Notes under the pieces: generated by a model | What the model was told of the DNA's origin: nothing | Databases searched by the model: none | Seen by the model: only the letters and a program-made list of their open reading frames with translations | Translations under genes and position numbers: made by a program | NCBI GenBank assembly: GCA_900315695.1 | Contig: ONAE01000060.1 | Location: 1 to 45,075, forward strand | Origin: an uncultured Prevotella sp. | GTDB lineage: Bacteria > Bacteroidota > Bacteroidia > Bacteroidales > Bacteroidaceae | Direction of reading: 5' to 3' | DNA: 45,075 nt | In this document: in pieces, positions 8,170 through 16,144 of the stretch | How positions within the stretch are numbered: position 1 is the stretch's first letter | How the letters are laid out: each line of letters begins with the position of its first letter

Positions 8170-8577
8170 TTAGTAAGTCACCTTAGGTTCAAGTTCCTTG
8201 GCCTGGTCGATCATCTTCTGAATCTCACTCACGGCAGGAACGCGGTTGCAGATGTTCTTGGCAGCGTTGGTCTCCTCCAACTTCGGCTGCAGGTTCTCTG
8301 CCACGCGGTGACGGAACTCCTTCACGGTGTCAACACCGGCAGCTTCGAGCAACTCGGCAAACTGAGGACCTACACCGTTGATGCGGAACAGGTCAGCATG
8401 GTTGGTCCACTTCAGAATCAGTTTCTCGCTGATGCCTGTCTCTTCAGCCAGAGCCTTACGTCCCTTCGGGGCAGCACACTTCTCAAGCAATTCGCTTACT
8501 TTGTTAATACCAGCGGCAATGAGTTTCTCTGCATAAACATCGCCAATACCTTCAATGTCAATAATCTTGTAATCCAT
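8170..8577 (-). CDS. DUF4332 helix-hairpin-helix protein
   Basis: A 135-residue soluble protein of the DUF4332 family. It contains two helix-hairpin-helix-like units, IEGIGDVYAEKLIAAGI near residue 6 and INGVGPQFAELLEAAGV near 67, patterns that bind DNA backbone in a sequence-independent way in other proteins. The open frame extends 15 codons upstream, but MDYKIIDIEGIG is the natural start, and the -7 box TATATTTG (8620-8627, minus strand) lies inside the longer frame. Exact role unknown; nucleic-acid binding is inferred from the motifs. It is divergent from rmuC. Confidence 0.85.
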   Translation of the reverse strand: MDYKIIDIEGIGDVYAEKLIAAGINKVSELLEKCAAPKGRKALAEETGISEKLILKWTNHADLFRINGVGPQFAELLEAAGVDTVKEFRHRVAENLQPKLEETNAAKNICNRVPAVSEIQKMIDQAKELEPKVTY

Positions 8578-8619
8578 AATCTGAAAGTTTTTAGTGATCG
8601 ATAAATGGTTATGATGGTG

Positions 8620-8627
8620 CAAATATA
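8620..8627 (-). promoter_or_regulatory. -7 box TATATTTG for the DUF4332 gene
   Basis: A TAnnTTTG match 42 bases before the start. No good -33 box seen. Confidence 0.45.
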
Positions 8628-8670
8628 CAAAATAATTGTGTAACCAGTATATATTTTCAAGGATTTTTTT

Positions 8671-8678
8671 TACTTTTG
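8671..8678 (+). promoter_or_regulatory. -7 box TACTTTTG for rmuC
   Basis: A TAnnTTTG match 18 bases before the rmuC start, in the 119-base divergent region with the DUF4332 gene. Confidence 0.45.
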
Positions 8679-8696
8679 CAGAAAAATAATCGTTAA

Positions 8697-10001
8697 ATGA
8701 TGATCGTACTATATATTACAATAGGTGTGGCGGTAGGTGCAGTGGTGACTTACCTCATGATGGACAAGCGGATGGATGCTGTGAACATCGCTTCCGGGAA
8801 GAAGGATATCGAACTATCAATGAAAGGTGAACAACTAAACATTGCCACCAGCCGAGTGAACCATTTGGAGGCGGAGAACAGGGAGCTTCATGCGAAGGCA
8901 GAGAGCCAAGGCAGGGAACTGGAACTGGTGCGCCAACAGATGGATGAGGAATTGAAACGTAACGAGGAGCGGTTTAAGAATATGGCACAGCAGCTGATGG
9001 AGAGCAGTGCCCAGAAACTGAAAGCCCAGAACACCGAGGCGATGACGGGTATCACCCAGCCGCTGAAGGATGCCATCGACAAAATGCAGAAAGCCATCTC
9101 GGAGAATCAGAAGGAGAGTGCTGCCCATTCGGCTTCCTTCCGTGAACAGATCCAGCAGATGATGCAACAGACACAGCAGTTGGGTGAGCGTGCCGAAAGC
9201 CTGACCAACGTGCTGCGGCGCGACAATAAGGTGAGCGGCAATATGGGTGAGATTATCTTAGGCGATCTGCTCGCCAGTCAGGGGCTGACAGAGGGCATCC
9301 ACTATGAGGTGCAGGCACGTCTGCGCGACGAGCTGGGACGTCCGCTGAAAAATGATGAGACGGGGCGCGAGATGCAGCCCGACGTGATCCTGCATTATCC
9401 GCAGGGACAGGATGCCATCGTTGACTCGAAGGTGTCGCTTGTGGCGTATGAGAAGTATGTGAATGCTGAAACGCCAGAAGAGAAGGAACGATACTTGCAG
9501 GAGCATATCAAGAGTGTGCGCAGTCATGTGAACGAACTGGCGCGTAAGGACTATTCGAAATATATCAAGAACGGGCGAGAGACGGTTGACTTTGTGATCA
9601 TGTTCGTACCCTTTGAGTCGTCGTTGCAGTTGGCACTGGCAAATGATCCCACGCTCTGGCGTGAAGCATTCGAGAAGAAGGTGTTTGTGACGGGTGAGCA
9701 GAATCTGTTGGGTATCCTCCACATGATCCATATCGCGTGGGTACAGAACCAGCAGGCGGAGAATCAGGAGAAAGTATTCGGACTGGCCGAGCAGTTGCTT
9801 GACCGCTTGGGTGACTTCGTGAAGCGCTATCATGAACTGGGTGAGAAACTTCAAAAGACGGTGGAGGCTTATGACAATGCGAACAACAAACTCATCACGG
9901 GGCGTCAGAGTGTGGCGCAGAAGGGCCGTGAGCTGGTGGACTTGGGTGCGAAGGAAAACCCGAACCGCAAAATCCCCATGCCGGAAATAGGACTGGAGTA
10001 A
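8697..10001 (+). CDS. rmuC: DNA recombination protein RmuC
   Basis: A 434-residue RmuC. An N-terminal membrane anchor (about 2-20) is followed by a long coiled coil (about 40-165, rich in E, K, Q) and the RmuC nuclease-like domain with GNMGEIILGDLLASQGL near 180, DVILHYPQGQDAIVDSKVSL near 230 and FVPFESSLQLAL near 303. The PD-(D/E)xK-like residues D and K of AIVDSKV are present. In E. coli RmuC limits recombination at inverted repeats. The phosphopantetheinyl transferase gene starts 16 bases downstream, likely in the same transcript. Confidence 0.95.
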   Translation: MMIVLYITIGVAVGAVVTYLMMDKRMDAVNIASGKKDIELSMKGEQLNIATSRVNHLEAENRELHAKAESQGRELELVRQQMDEELKRNEERFKNMAQQLMESSAQKLKAQNTEAMTGITQPLKDAIDKMQKAISENQKESAAHSASFREQIQQMMQQTQQLGERAESLTNVLRRDNKVSGNMGEIILGDLLASQGLTEGIHYEVQARLRDELGRPLKNDETGREMQPDVILHYPQGQDAIVDSKVSLVAYEKYVNAETPEEKERYLQEHIKSVRSHVNELARKDYSKYIKNGRETVDFVIMFVPFESSLQLALANDPTLWREAFEKKVFVTGEQNLLGILHMIHIAWVQNQQAENQEKVFGLAEQLLDRLGDFVKRYHELGEKLQKTVEAYDNANNKLITGRQSVAQKGRELVDLGAKENPNRKIPMPEIGLE

Positions 10002-10017
10002 AGTTAAAAAGGTACAG

Positions 10018-10578
10018 ATGAGGATATTGGTAAGCGAAAATATTGGGGATTTTGATCTCAAGGCAGCATTAGAGGAGATTTCAGAGCAGCGGCGCGAGCA
10101 GGCCCTCAAGTTCAGGTATGAACAAGGGCAAAGACTCTGCGTGTTGGCGTACTTGTTACTGAAACAGGCACTTCGTGAGGTCTATGGTATCACAGACAAC
10201 CCCCTCTTTGAATACAATGAGCACGGCAAGCCCTCGATTGTGGGACATCCTAACATCTTCTTCAACTTGAGCCATTGTAAGGAGGCAGTCATCTGTGCGG
10301 TGAGCGACCAACCTGTAGGTGTAGATGTGGAGGGTATTCGAGAATATAAGGAGTCGTTAGTCGACTATACGATGAATGACGAGGAGATTGCTCAAATCCA
10401 TTCGGCAGAGGATCCTGCTGCAGCCTTCATCCGTCTCTGGACGATGAAAGAGGCCACGATGAAACTCATTGGTACGGGCATCTGCAATGACATGAAAACC
10501 GTGATCGATACGACCAGATACAAATATACCACTGTCGATCGACAGCGGTATATCTATACAATTTGCGAGAATCTTTAA
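10018..10578 (+). CDS. 4'-phosphopantetheinyl transferase (Sfp type)
   Basis: A 186-residue enzyme that transfers phosphopantetheine from coenzyme A to a carrier-protein serine. The signature metal-binding motif GVDVEGI near residue 100 and the WTMKEATMKLIGTGI motif near 141 (W-x-x-K-E-A-x-x-K) are intact, as is the FNLSHC segment that holds CoA. It is shorter than Sfp (about 224 residues), as is common in Bacteroidales. No polyketide or nonribosomal genes are nearby, so it may serve fatty acid or other carriers; AcpS and Sfp types cannot be separated fully by eye. Its stop directly abuts the stop of the convergent HerA-like gene. Confidence 0.88.
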   Translation: MRILVSENIGDFDLKAALEEISEQRREQALKFRYEQGQRLCVLAYLLLKQALREVYGITDNPLFEYNEHGKPSIVGHPNIFFNLSHCKEAVICAVSDQPVGVDVEGIREYKESLVDYTMNDEEIAQIHSAEDPAAAFIRLWTMKEATMKLIGTGICNDMKTVIDTTRYKYTTVDRQRYIYTICENL

Positions 10579-12159
10579 TTACTTAATTAAGTTGCCAAGG
10601 ATGTCGCGGGTGAGCTCCTTGGTGATGGTACGTGTGGCGGCACTGGTGGCATTCTTAACCACTCTGCCTGTACTTGAGGTCCTCGACTTCGTCTTCTTAC
10701 CCGTTACCTTATCACTGACATATGAGCCAAGAATGGCGGCGAGGGTAGAGGTGATGGCGGTCAGAATAGCCTTGCCTACCTTGCCCATGATACCGGGCTT
10801 CTTTTTCTCAGCTTTGACCTCTGGTTGCGGGATGTCAATCTCAGCCTGTTGCTGTTCCTGTTCTGCTAGCTGTCGGTCTGCCTCTGCCATCAGTACCTCG
10901 AAAGCACTCTCACGGTCAATGGGTGTATCGTATTTGCCATAGATACGACTCTGTTTGATGATGTCGAGACGCTGACCTTCGGTGACGGCACCGATCTGTG
11001 ACAATGGGAACAGAATTTTTGCACGTTCCACAACAGCAGGGGCACCCTTGGCGTCGAGGAATGATACAAGAGCCTCACCCGTCTCCAGATTCATAATGGC
11101 CTCGTCGGTCTTAAAGGCTGGGTTGGCACGGAAAGTGTCGGCAGCGGTTTTTACGGCCTTCTGATCTTTCGGTGTATAGGCGCGCAGGGCATGCTGCACA
11201 CGGTTACCAAGCTGTCCGAGGATACTCTCAGGGATGTCGGTCGGACTCTGGGTGATGAAGTAGATGCCCACACCTTTGGAGCGGATCAGGCGGATCACCT
11301 GTTCAATCTTGTCGAGCAGCGCCTTGGAGGTGCCGTCGAACAGCATGTGGGCCTCATCGAAGAAAAACACGAGTTTGGGCAACTCCATATCCCCGACTTC
11401 AGGAAGGGTGGAGTAGAGCTCGGAGAGCAACCACAACAGGAAGGTGGAATAGAGCTTTGGCTGCATCATCAGCTTGTCGGCAGCCAGCACATTCATTACA
11501 CCCTTGCCATCCTCAGTCTGCATCAGGTCGTAGATGTCAAACGATGGTTCACCGAAAAACTTGTCGGCACCTTGGTTCTCCAGTTGCAGGAGGGCACGCT
11601 GAATGGCACCGACGGTGGCGGTAGAGATATTACCATATTTGGTGGTATATTCCTTGGCGTTCTTCGATACCCAGTCGAGCATCGAGCGCAAGTCCTTCAG
11701 GTCGATCAGCAACAGCCCCCGCTCATCAGCGATGCGGAACACGATGTTCAGCACACCGTCCTGGGTCTCATTGAGCTGCATCAGACGGCTCAGCAGCTGC
11801 GGTCCCATCTGCGAGATGGTGGCACGCATGGGGTGCCCCTGTTCACCAAATACGTCGAAGAAACGCACGGGACAGCTCTGAAACTCAGGATTCTCGATGC
11901 CGAATTCAGGCAGCCGCTTCTCAATGAAGCCACTCATTTTACCTACTTGTGAGATACCTGATAAGTCACCCTTCATGTCTGCCATGAAACAGGGGACTCC
12001 TGCCTGACAGAATGTCTCTGCCATGACCTGCAACGTAACGGTCTTACCGGTACCTGTGGCACCTGCTATCAGTCCGTGGCGGTTAGCCATCTTACCTGTG
12101 ATACTGAGCGCACCATTGGCGCAATGGGCGATGTAAAGCCCCCTCTCCTTGTCTAACAT
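10579..12159 (-). CDS. HerA-like ATPase, DUF853 (YjgR family)
   Basis: A 526-residue P-loop ATPase of the HerA/FtsK clade. Walker A GATGTGKT is at 33-40, Walker [12 protein letters not shown] near 265, and a later sensor-like segment [20 protein letters not shown] near 300 is typical of DUF853. The C-terminal 100 residues are charged ([20 protein letters not shown]) then contain a glycine/alanine-rich hydrophobic stretch (about 450-475) and a Lys/Ser-rich tail. E. coli YjgR is the well-known homologue; its substrate is not established. The start codon directly abuts the ATG of the next gene (CATATG), and the promoter box for this gene (12186-12193) lies inside that neighbour's frame. Confidence 0.88.
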   Translation of the reverse strand: MLDKERGLYIAHCANGALSITGKMANRHGLIAGATGTGKTVTLQVMAETFCQAGVPCFMADMKGDLSGISQVGKMSGFIEKRLPEFGIENPEFQSCPVRFFDVFGEQGHPMRATISQMGPQLLSRLMQLNETQDGVLNIVFRIADERGLLLIDLKDLRSMLDWVSKNAKEYTTKYGNISTATVGAIQRALLQLENQGADKFFGEPSFDIYDLMQTEDGKGVMNVLAADKLMMQPKLYSTFLLWLLSELYSTLPEVGDMELPKLVFFFDEAHMLFDGTSKALLDKIEQVIRLIRSKGVGIYFITQSPTDIPESILGQLGNRVQHALRAYTPKDQKAVKTAADTFRANPAFKTDEAIMNLETGEALVSFLDAKGAPAVVERAKILFPLSQIGAVTEGQRLDIIKQSRIYGKYDTPIDRESAFEVLMAEADRQLAEQEQQQAEIDIPQPEVKAEKKKPGIMGKVGKAILTAITSTLAAILGSYVSDKVTGKKTKSRTSSTGRVVKNATSAATRTITKELTRDILGNLIK

Positions 12160-13506
12160 ATGATTTATAGTTTTATATTTTTCTGCAAAGATAAGAAATC
12201 CGCTCTGCTTCTGGTGGGAGCAACGGCAGAAGTAAAGGCGCAGTTCGGTCCTCAGAAGGACATGGACACGAAGTATGCAACGGAACTGATCCAGCCCGGC
12301 AGTGTGGCACCCGACTTCAAGATGCAGACACTCGACGGCAAGAAGTTCCAGTTCTCAAAGTTTGCAAAGGGTAAGACGGTGGTGCTCGATTTCTGGGCAT
12401 CGTGGTGCCCCGACTGTCGTAAGGATGCCCCAGAGGTGGTGCGTATGCAGCAGGCCTACAAACAGCACGGCATCGAGTTTGTAGGCGTGTCGATGGATAC
12501 CGACGTGGAGGCATGGAAAAAGGCTGTGGAGAAGTTCGGTATCACCTATCCGCAGGTGAGTGAGCTGAAGAAGTTTAAGGATACCGACATCGCCAAGGCG
12601 TATGGTGTAAAGTGGATTCCCTCGATGGTGGTGGTGGGACCCGATGGTAAGATCCAGCTCTCTACTGTCTTAACATATAAGGTGGATAAATATTTGAAGG
12701 AGTTGACCACTGGTGCCTATGTGCCTGCCCAGAAGGGAGAGCGCGTGAGCATCGACGGAGATCACGGTAAGCTGGCAGCCATTATCCAGAAGCCAGAGCT
12801 GAAGGAGGGTGAGCAGTGCCCGATGGTGGTGTTCTGTCATGGCTTTAGTGGTACGAAGGATGGTCCGATGTTCGAGCTGATCTGTGACACGTTGCAGGCC
12901 CATGGTATCGCCAGCATCCGTTTCGACTTCAATGGTCACGGACAGAGCGAGGGTGAGTTTAAGGACATGACGGTGCCCAACGAGATCGAGGATGCCAAGA
13001 AGGTGGTAGAATACGTGAGCAGCCTGCGTTACGTTGACGGGCTGGCTATCGTTGGTCATTCACAGGGTGGTGTGGTCGCTTCGATGACTGCTGGTGAACT
13101 GAGTGAGGCACTAGGTAAGCCCGCCTTTAAGGCTGTGGCACTGATGGCGCCTGCTGCCGTCCTGCGTGAGGATGCTATCAGGGGTAATACGATGGGTAAG
13201 ATGTACGACCCCTTCGATCCAGGTGAGTATGTCGAGCTCTTCGGTGGCCTGAAGCTCGGTGGCAACTATATCCGTACGGCGTTCACGTTGCCGATCTACG
13301 AGACAGCTGCCAAATATCAGGGGCCTGCCATCATCGTTCATGGTAATGCCGACCGCGTAGTGCCTTATACCTATGGTGAGCGCTTCCATCAGATATGGCC
13401 AGGCAGTGAGTATGTGATGCAGGAGTATTTCGATCACGGCTTCTCACAGAACATCTACCGTTCGACCGACCTTGTTGCCCAGTTCCTGATCAACAAACTG
13501 AAATAA
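12160..13506 (+). CDS. Thioredoxin-like (TlpA/ResA) domain fused to alpha/beta hydrolase, damaged 5' end
   Basis: A 448-residue frame with two enzymes. Residues 45-185 form a TlpA/ResA-type thioredoxin fold with the redox pair in SWCPDC (C83, C86). From about 205 an alpha/beta hydrolase follows: oxyanion-type [12 protein letters not shown], nucleophile GHSQGG near 300, acid in [10 protein letters not shown] near 402 and histidine in YFDHGF near 426, most like feruloyl/cinnamoyl esterases. The segment [14 protein letters not shown] looks like the end of a signal peptide, but the residues before it ([11 protein letters not shown]) are read from the HerA promoter region, so the original start and half of the signal were probably deleted. 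A possible internal start is M35 at 12262. Export and expression are therefore doubtful. A bidirectional terminator follows. Confidence 0.8.
   Translation: MIYSFIFFCKDKKSALLLVGATAEVKAQFGPQKDMDTKYATELIQPGSVAPDFKMQTLDGKKFQFSKFAKGKTVVLDFWASWCPDCRKDAPEVVRMQQAYKQHGIEFVGVSMDTDVEAWKKAVEKFGITYPQVSELKKFKDTDIAKAYGVKWIPSMVVVGPDGKIQLSTVLTYKVDKYLKELTTGAYVPAQKGERVSIDGDHGKLAAIIQKPELKEGEQCPMVVFCHGFSGTKDGPMFELICDTLQAHGIASIRFDFNGHGQSEGEFKDMTVPNEIEDAKKVVEYVSSLRYVDGLAIVGHSQGGVVASMTAGELSEALGKPAFKAVALMAPAAVLREDAIRGNTMGKMYDPFDPGEYVELFGGLKLGGNYIRTAFTLPIYETAAKYQGPAIIVHGNADRVVPYTYGERFHQIWPGSEYVMQEYFDHGFSQNIYRSTDLVAQFLINKLK
12186..12193 (-). promoter_or_regulatory. -7 box TATCTTTG for the HerA-like gene
   Basis: TATCTTTG on the minus strand 26 bases before the HerA start. 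It falls within the apparent N-terminal codons of the thioredoxin-hydrolase gene, which bears on where that gene really begins. Confidence 0.55.
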
Positions 13507-13546
13507 AAAAAGTGCTGCAGATCTGATGATTTGCAGCACTTTTTTT
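13507..13546. terminator. Bidirectional rho-independent terminator
   Basis: Strong hairpin AGTGCTGCA / TGCAGCACT flanked by A-run and T-run (13511-13540 core). It ends both the hydrolase gene and the minus-strand VgrG operon. Confidence 0.85.
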
Positions 13547-13555
13547 CGATTACGC

Positions 13556-14218
13556 TTATTCTTCGGGGAGTCTCATGGAGCGGGTCACATCGTAGTTGAT
13601 ATCCGTCAGACTATCGTTCTCATGATTGGTCAGATAGCGCTGGTAGGCCTCGTCGATTTCTGCCAGCTTTTTCTGATAGATATCCTGACTGGTCTCAAGA
13701 CTCTCCTCCCGACTACGCTTGAGCATCGTGGTGACATCGGCTAAATCCTCTACCGACAGCTTGCCCTCCAATAAGGGCAGCTCTGCCATGTAAATCGCAC
13801 ATTCCTTCTCAATCTCGACATTACACTCTTCATAGAACAATTTGGCGGTGTCGTTCAACAGCTTTCTACGATCCTTGTTAACCTCAGGCATCGTATAAGA
13901 GATGTGCTGGTTGTGGTTGCCGTAGTTTTCCTTCACCAGTTCCATCTTGAACTCTGGGTGTACGTCAAAGATGGCAGTGATGATAGCCTGCAGATGGTCG
14001 GGCACGTTGGGGTAGATGTCAAAACGAAAATCATCGGGGATAGCCACCTTTGCCACATCCTCCAGATTATATTCTCGCTCGGTCTGTACGGTAACAGGCA
14101 GCAGGGCACCCAGCTCTGCCTTTACACAGAGGTTGGCATAGCGGTATGACAACAGCGAGAGATAGGCATTCAACTTTCCTTTCAGCTCTTTAACGGCTGC
14201 GGTGATATATATATTCAT
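13556..14218 (-). CDS. Ribosome-recycling-factor-like protein of the VgrG operon
   Basis: A 220-residue soluble protein without signal peptide. I see no certain family, but the whole chain follows the order of ribosome recycling factor: an N-terminal helix, then ALLPVTVQTEREYNLEDVA matching the RRF beta region, a segment around HLQAIITAIFDVHP matching the AI-helix, MPEVNKDRRKLLNDTAKLFY matching the RRF motif P-x-[LV]-T-x-E-R-R-K-x-L, GKLSVEDL matching the ISEDD turn, and a final long helix DIYQKKLAEIDEAYQRY. The Arg-Arg-Lys of RRF helix 3 is kept; the RTGRA motif of helix 1 is not. It is longer than RRF (about 185). It ends the STAS-VgrG operon, 33 bases after the preceding gene. An adaptor or chaperone unrelated to RRF is the alternative. 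Confidence 0.5.
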   Translation of the reverse strand: MNIYITAAVKELKGKLNAYLSLLSYRYANLCVKAELGALLPVTVQTEREYNLEDVAKVAIPDDFRFDIYPNVPDHLQAIITAIFDVHPEFKMELVKENYGNHNQHISYTMPEVNKDRRKLLNDTAKLFYEECNVEIEKECAIYMAELPLLEGKLSVEDLADVTTMLKRSREESLETSQDIYQKKLAEIDEAYQRYLTNHENDSLTDINYDVTRSMRLPEE

Positions 14219-14251
14219 ATTCTTCTTGTTATTTCATTTGTTACTTAGTTC

Positions 14252-16123
14252 TTATGATTCCTTCGGGGCATCCTGAGCCTTCAGTTTTGCGCTGATGCTG
14301 TCACCGCCTCCTGGTGCGCCTGCAGCCATGCCGTCCTCAATGTTAGGTGTCTTGAAGTGTGTACCTACCTGAACGTCGTTGCCGGAAATCTTCGGTGCCT
14401 TCAGTTCACCCTTCACCTCGGTTTTGGCATTGACAGTGGTTTCGCCAAAGACGTTGGTCTTGCTGCCACCCACTGCCACATTCTCGCCATCGAGCTGGAG
14501 CACTGCCTTGCCCTCGCCCTGCTGGGCCTCGAGGGTGGTGTCGGCAAAGAGTCCGATGGTTTCTGAAGTGGCTTGCAGCAGTTTGCTCTTGACATCCTTC
14601 GATGTGGCACCAACAAACATCTGTTCTGCCATGAGAATCATCGAACTGCCTTCCAGCAGCTTGCCTTCGGCGTTAACGGGTGAGATGTCAGCCTTCTCGG
14701 CACGGATGGCTACGCTGCCGCCTTTTGTCAGTGCCTTCTCCTTCGCCTCACCGTTCTCCACATCATAGTCGGCACTGGCTACGGTCAGTGTCTTCGACTT
14801 CACGACGATGTCGCCTTCAGCAGTCATGTTGGCCTTGGTCAGCTTGCCTTCATCATCCACCTCAACGTTGGCTGAGCCTTCGGTGCTGACCTCGATGGTC
14901 TTGGCGCGGAGTTTCAGTTTGCTGTCGGCGGTGAGCTGCTTCTCCTTCAACTTCTTGTCGGCCACCTCGTAGTCTGTTCCCTCGATAGTGATGTTCTTCG
15001 AACGCAGTGTGAAGTCGCCCTCTGCTGTATGGGTGGCAGTGGTCAGACAGCCCTTATCGTCGTAGGCAGCATCAGCCGTACCTGAAGTGGTCACATCGAT
15101 ATTCATCGCCTGGATGCTTACCTGTCCTTTCTCTTTCAGTTTGCCGTCAGCCTCAAGTGCAGCAATGCCCACTTTGTTGGCCTTGATCGAGATGCCCGAT
15201 CCATCGTTGTCGCGCAGGTTGCCATCGCCATCTACAGAGGCCATGCTGATGCGCTCACCCATGATGCTGACATTACTGCCGGTAGCCTGCTTCAGGAAGT
15301 CATCGCCCTTCTTGATCTTCGACTTCACGTCCTTCAGGCATTTCAGCAGGCGGTTGGTCTCCGAGAGCATAGCCAGCACTTCGGAATAGCCGCGCGTCTC
15401 CTCAACCAGTGCCTCTGTGGCGGTCTCCACCTCTGCATTGAGAGCTCCCACCTCATTATATTTAGCACGGATGTCGTGTTCGTTCTTCACGAGCTCTTCC
15501 TTCTTTTCCATCAGTTCTTCCAGCTCCTTAATCAGTGAGGAGAACGACTCCTTATGATCGCTTGCCTGTTCCTGAAGGATACTCTTCTTGCTTTCCAGTC
15601 CGTTAATCTGTAAGTCGAGCAGTTTCTCCTTGTTTTCAGATGCCTGCGTGGCACTGATCTCCAACTGCTTGTCGGCATGTATGCGCAGACCGCCGTTTGA
15701 GGTTGGCGGTGTGGCGAAAGCCCCCTGGGCATCATCGCTCTGAATAACGATGCTACGTGCCTGACTGACAATCTCCGACAAAGAGCCTACCACATGTTCC
15801 AGACCGTCGGTGCCTGGGTCTTCTGCTATCTGATGGATGCTGGCAGCGCGTGTCGCCACTCGTCCGCCATTACCTGTGGCCTGCAAGTCAACCTCAGTGC
15901 CGCGTACGATGATCTTCGATGACGAACCCTCATAGAGTATCCCGTCGGCATCCACATTGCCAAGGATGATCTCCGGAGCCGACAGAATGATGCGGTTCAT
16001 GTCGCGCACATAGTAACTGCCAGTTATCTCCTCGTGCATCTGCCTGCGCATGTCCTGCATGTCGGCCTTGCACTTCCTGATCTCTGCCAGGTCTTTCTCG
16101 ACGCTGCTCTCAAAGGCAGACAT
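14252..16123 (-). CDS. Beta-solenoid spike-like protein with central coiled coil
   Basis: A 623-residue protein with no signal peptide. Residues 1-35 are helical; 40-160 contain beta-rungs (RIILSAPEIILGNVDADGIL; GGLRIHADKQLEISA) like those of VgrG/gp5 C-terminal helices; 161-272 are a coiled coil rich in E, K, L; 284-590 are at least eight rungs with the pattern hydrophobic-x-A-K-x-I-x-V followed by a DGKLKE turn. A repeat of about 68 residues is visible (361-428 and 429-490). The tail GNDVQVGTHFKTPNIEDGMA, then a Gly/Pro-rich end, resembles the distal needle of spike proteins. It lies 21 bases after vgrG in the same operon, so it probably extends or accompanies the spike. Function is inference. 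Confidence 0.65.
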   Translation of the reverse strand: MSAFESSVEKDLAEIRKCKADMQDMRRQMHEEITGSYYVRDMNRIILSAPEIILGNVDADGILYEGSSSKIIVRGTEVDLQATGNGGRVATRAASIHQIAEDPGTDGLEHVVGSLSEIVSQARSIVIQSDDAQGAFATPPTSNGGLRIHADKQLEISATQASENKEKLLDLQINGLESKKSILQEQASDHKESFSSLIKELEELMEKKEELVKNEHDIRAKYNEVGALNAEVETATEALVEETRGYSEVLAMLSETNRLLKCLKDVKSKIKKGDDFLKQATGSNVSIMGERISMASVDGDGNLRDNDGSGISIKANKVGIAALEADGKLKEKGQVSIQAMNIDVTTSGTADAAYDDKGCLTTATHTAEGDFTLRSKNITIEGTDYEVADKKLKEKQLTADSKLKLRAKTIEVSTEGSANVEVDDEGKLTKANMTAEGDIVVKSKTLTVASADYDVENGEAKEKALTKGGSVAIRAEKADISPVNAEGKLLEGSSMILMAEQMFVGATSKDVKSKLLQATSETIGLFADTTLEAQQGEGKAVLQLDGENVAVGGSKTNVFGETTVNAKTEVKGELKAPKISGNDVQVGTHFKTPNIEDGMAAGAPGGGDSISAKLKAQDAPKES

Positions 16124-16144
16124 CTATTCCTTTAAGTTGATGAA

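Noticed and set aside
10581-10592. 12-bp palindrome ACTTAATTAAGT between convergent stops
   Set aside because: AT-only centre, too short for a terminator; probably chance at the stop codons.
10579-12159. HerA-like ATPase considered as part of a defence or conjugation module
   Set aside because: DUF853/YjgR type with no NurA, Sir2 or conjugation partner; neighbours are housekeeping genes.
14357-15389. Several plus-strand frames opposite the solenoid gene
   Set aside because: They mirror the repeat codons of the minus-strand gene and lack promoters.
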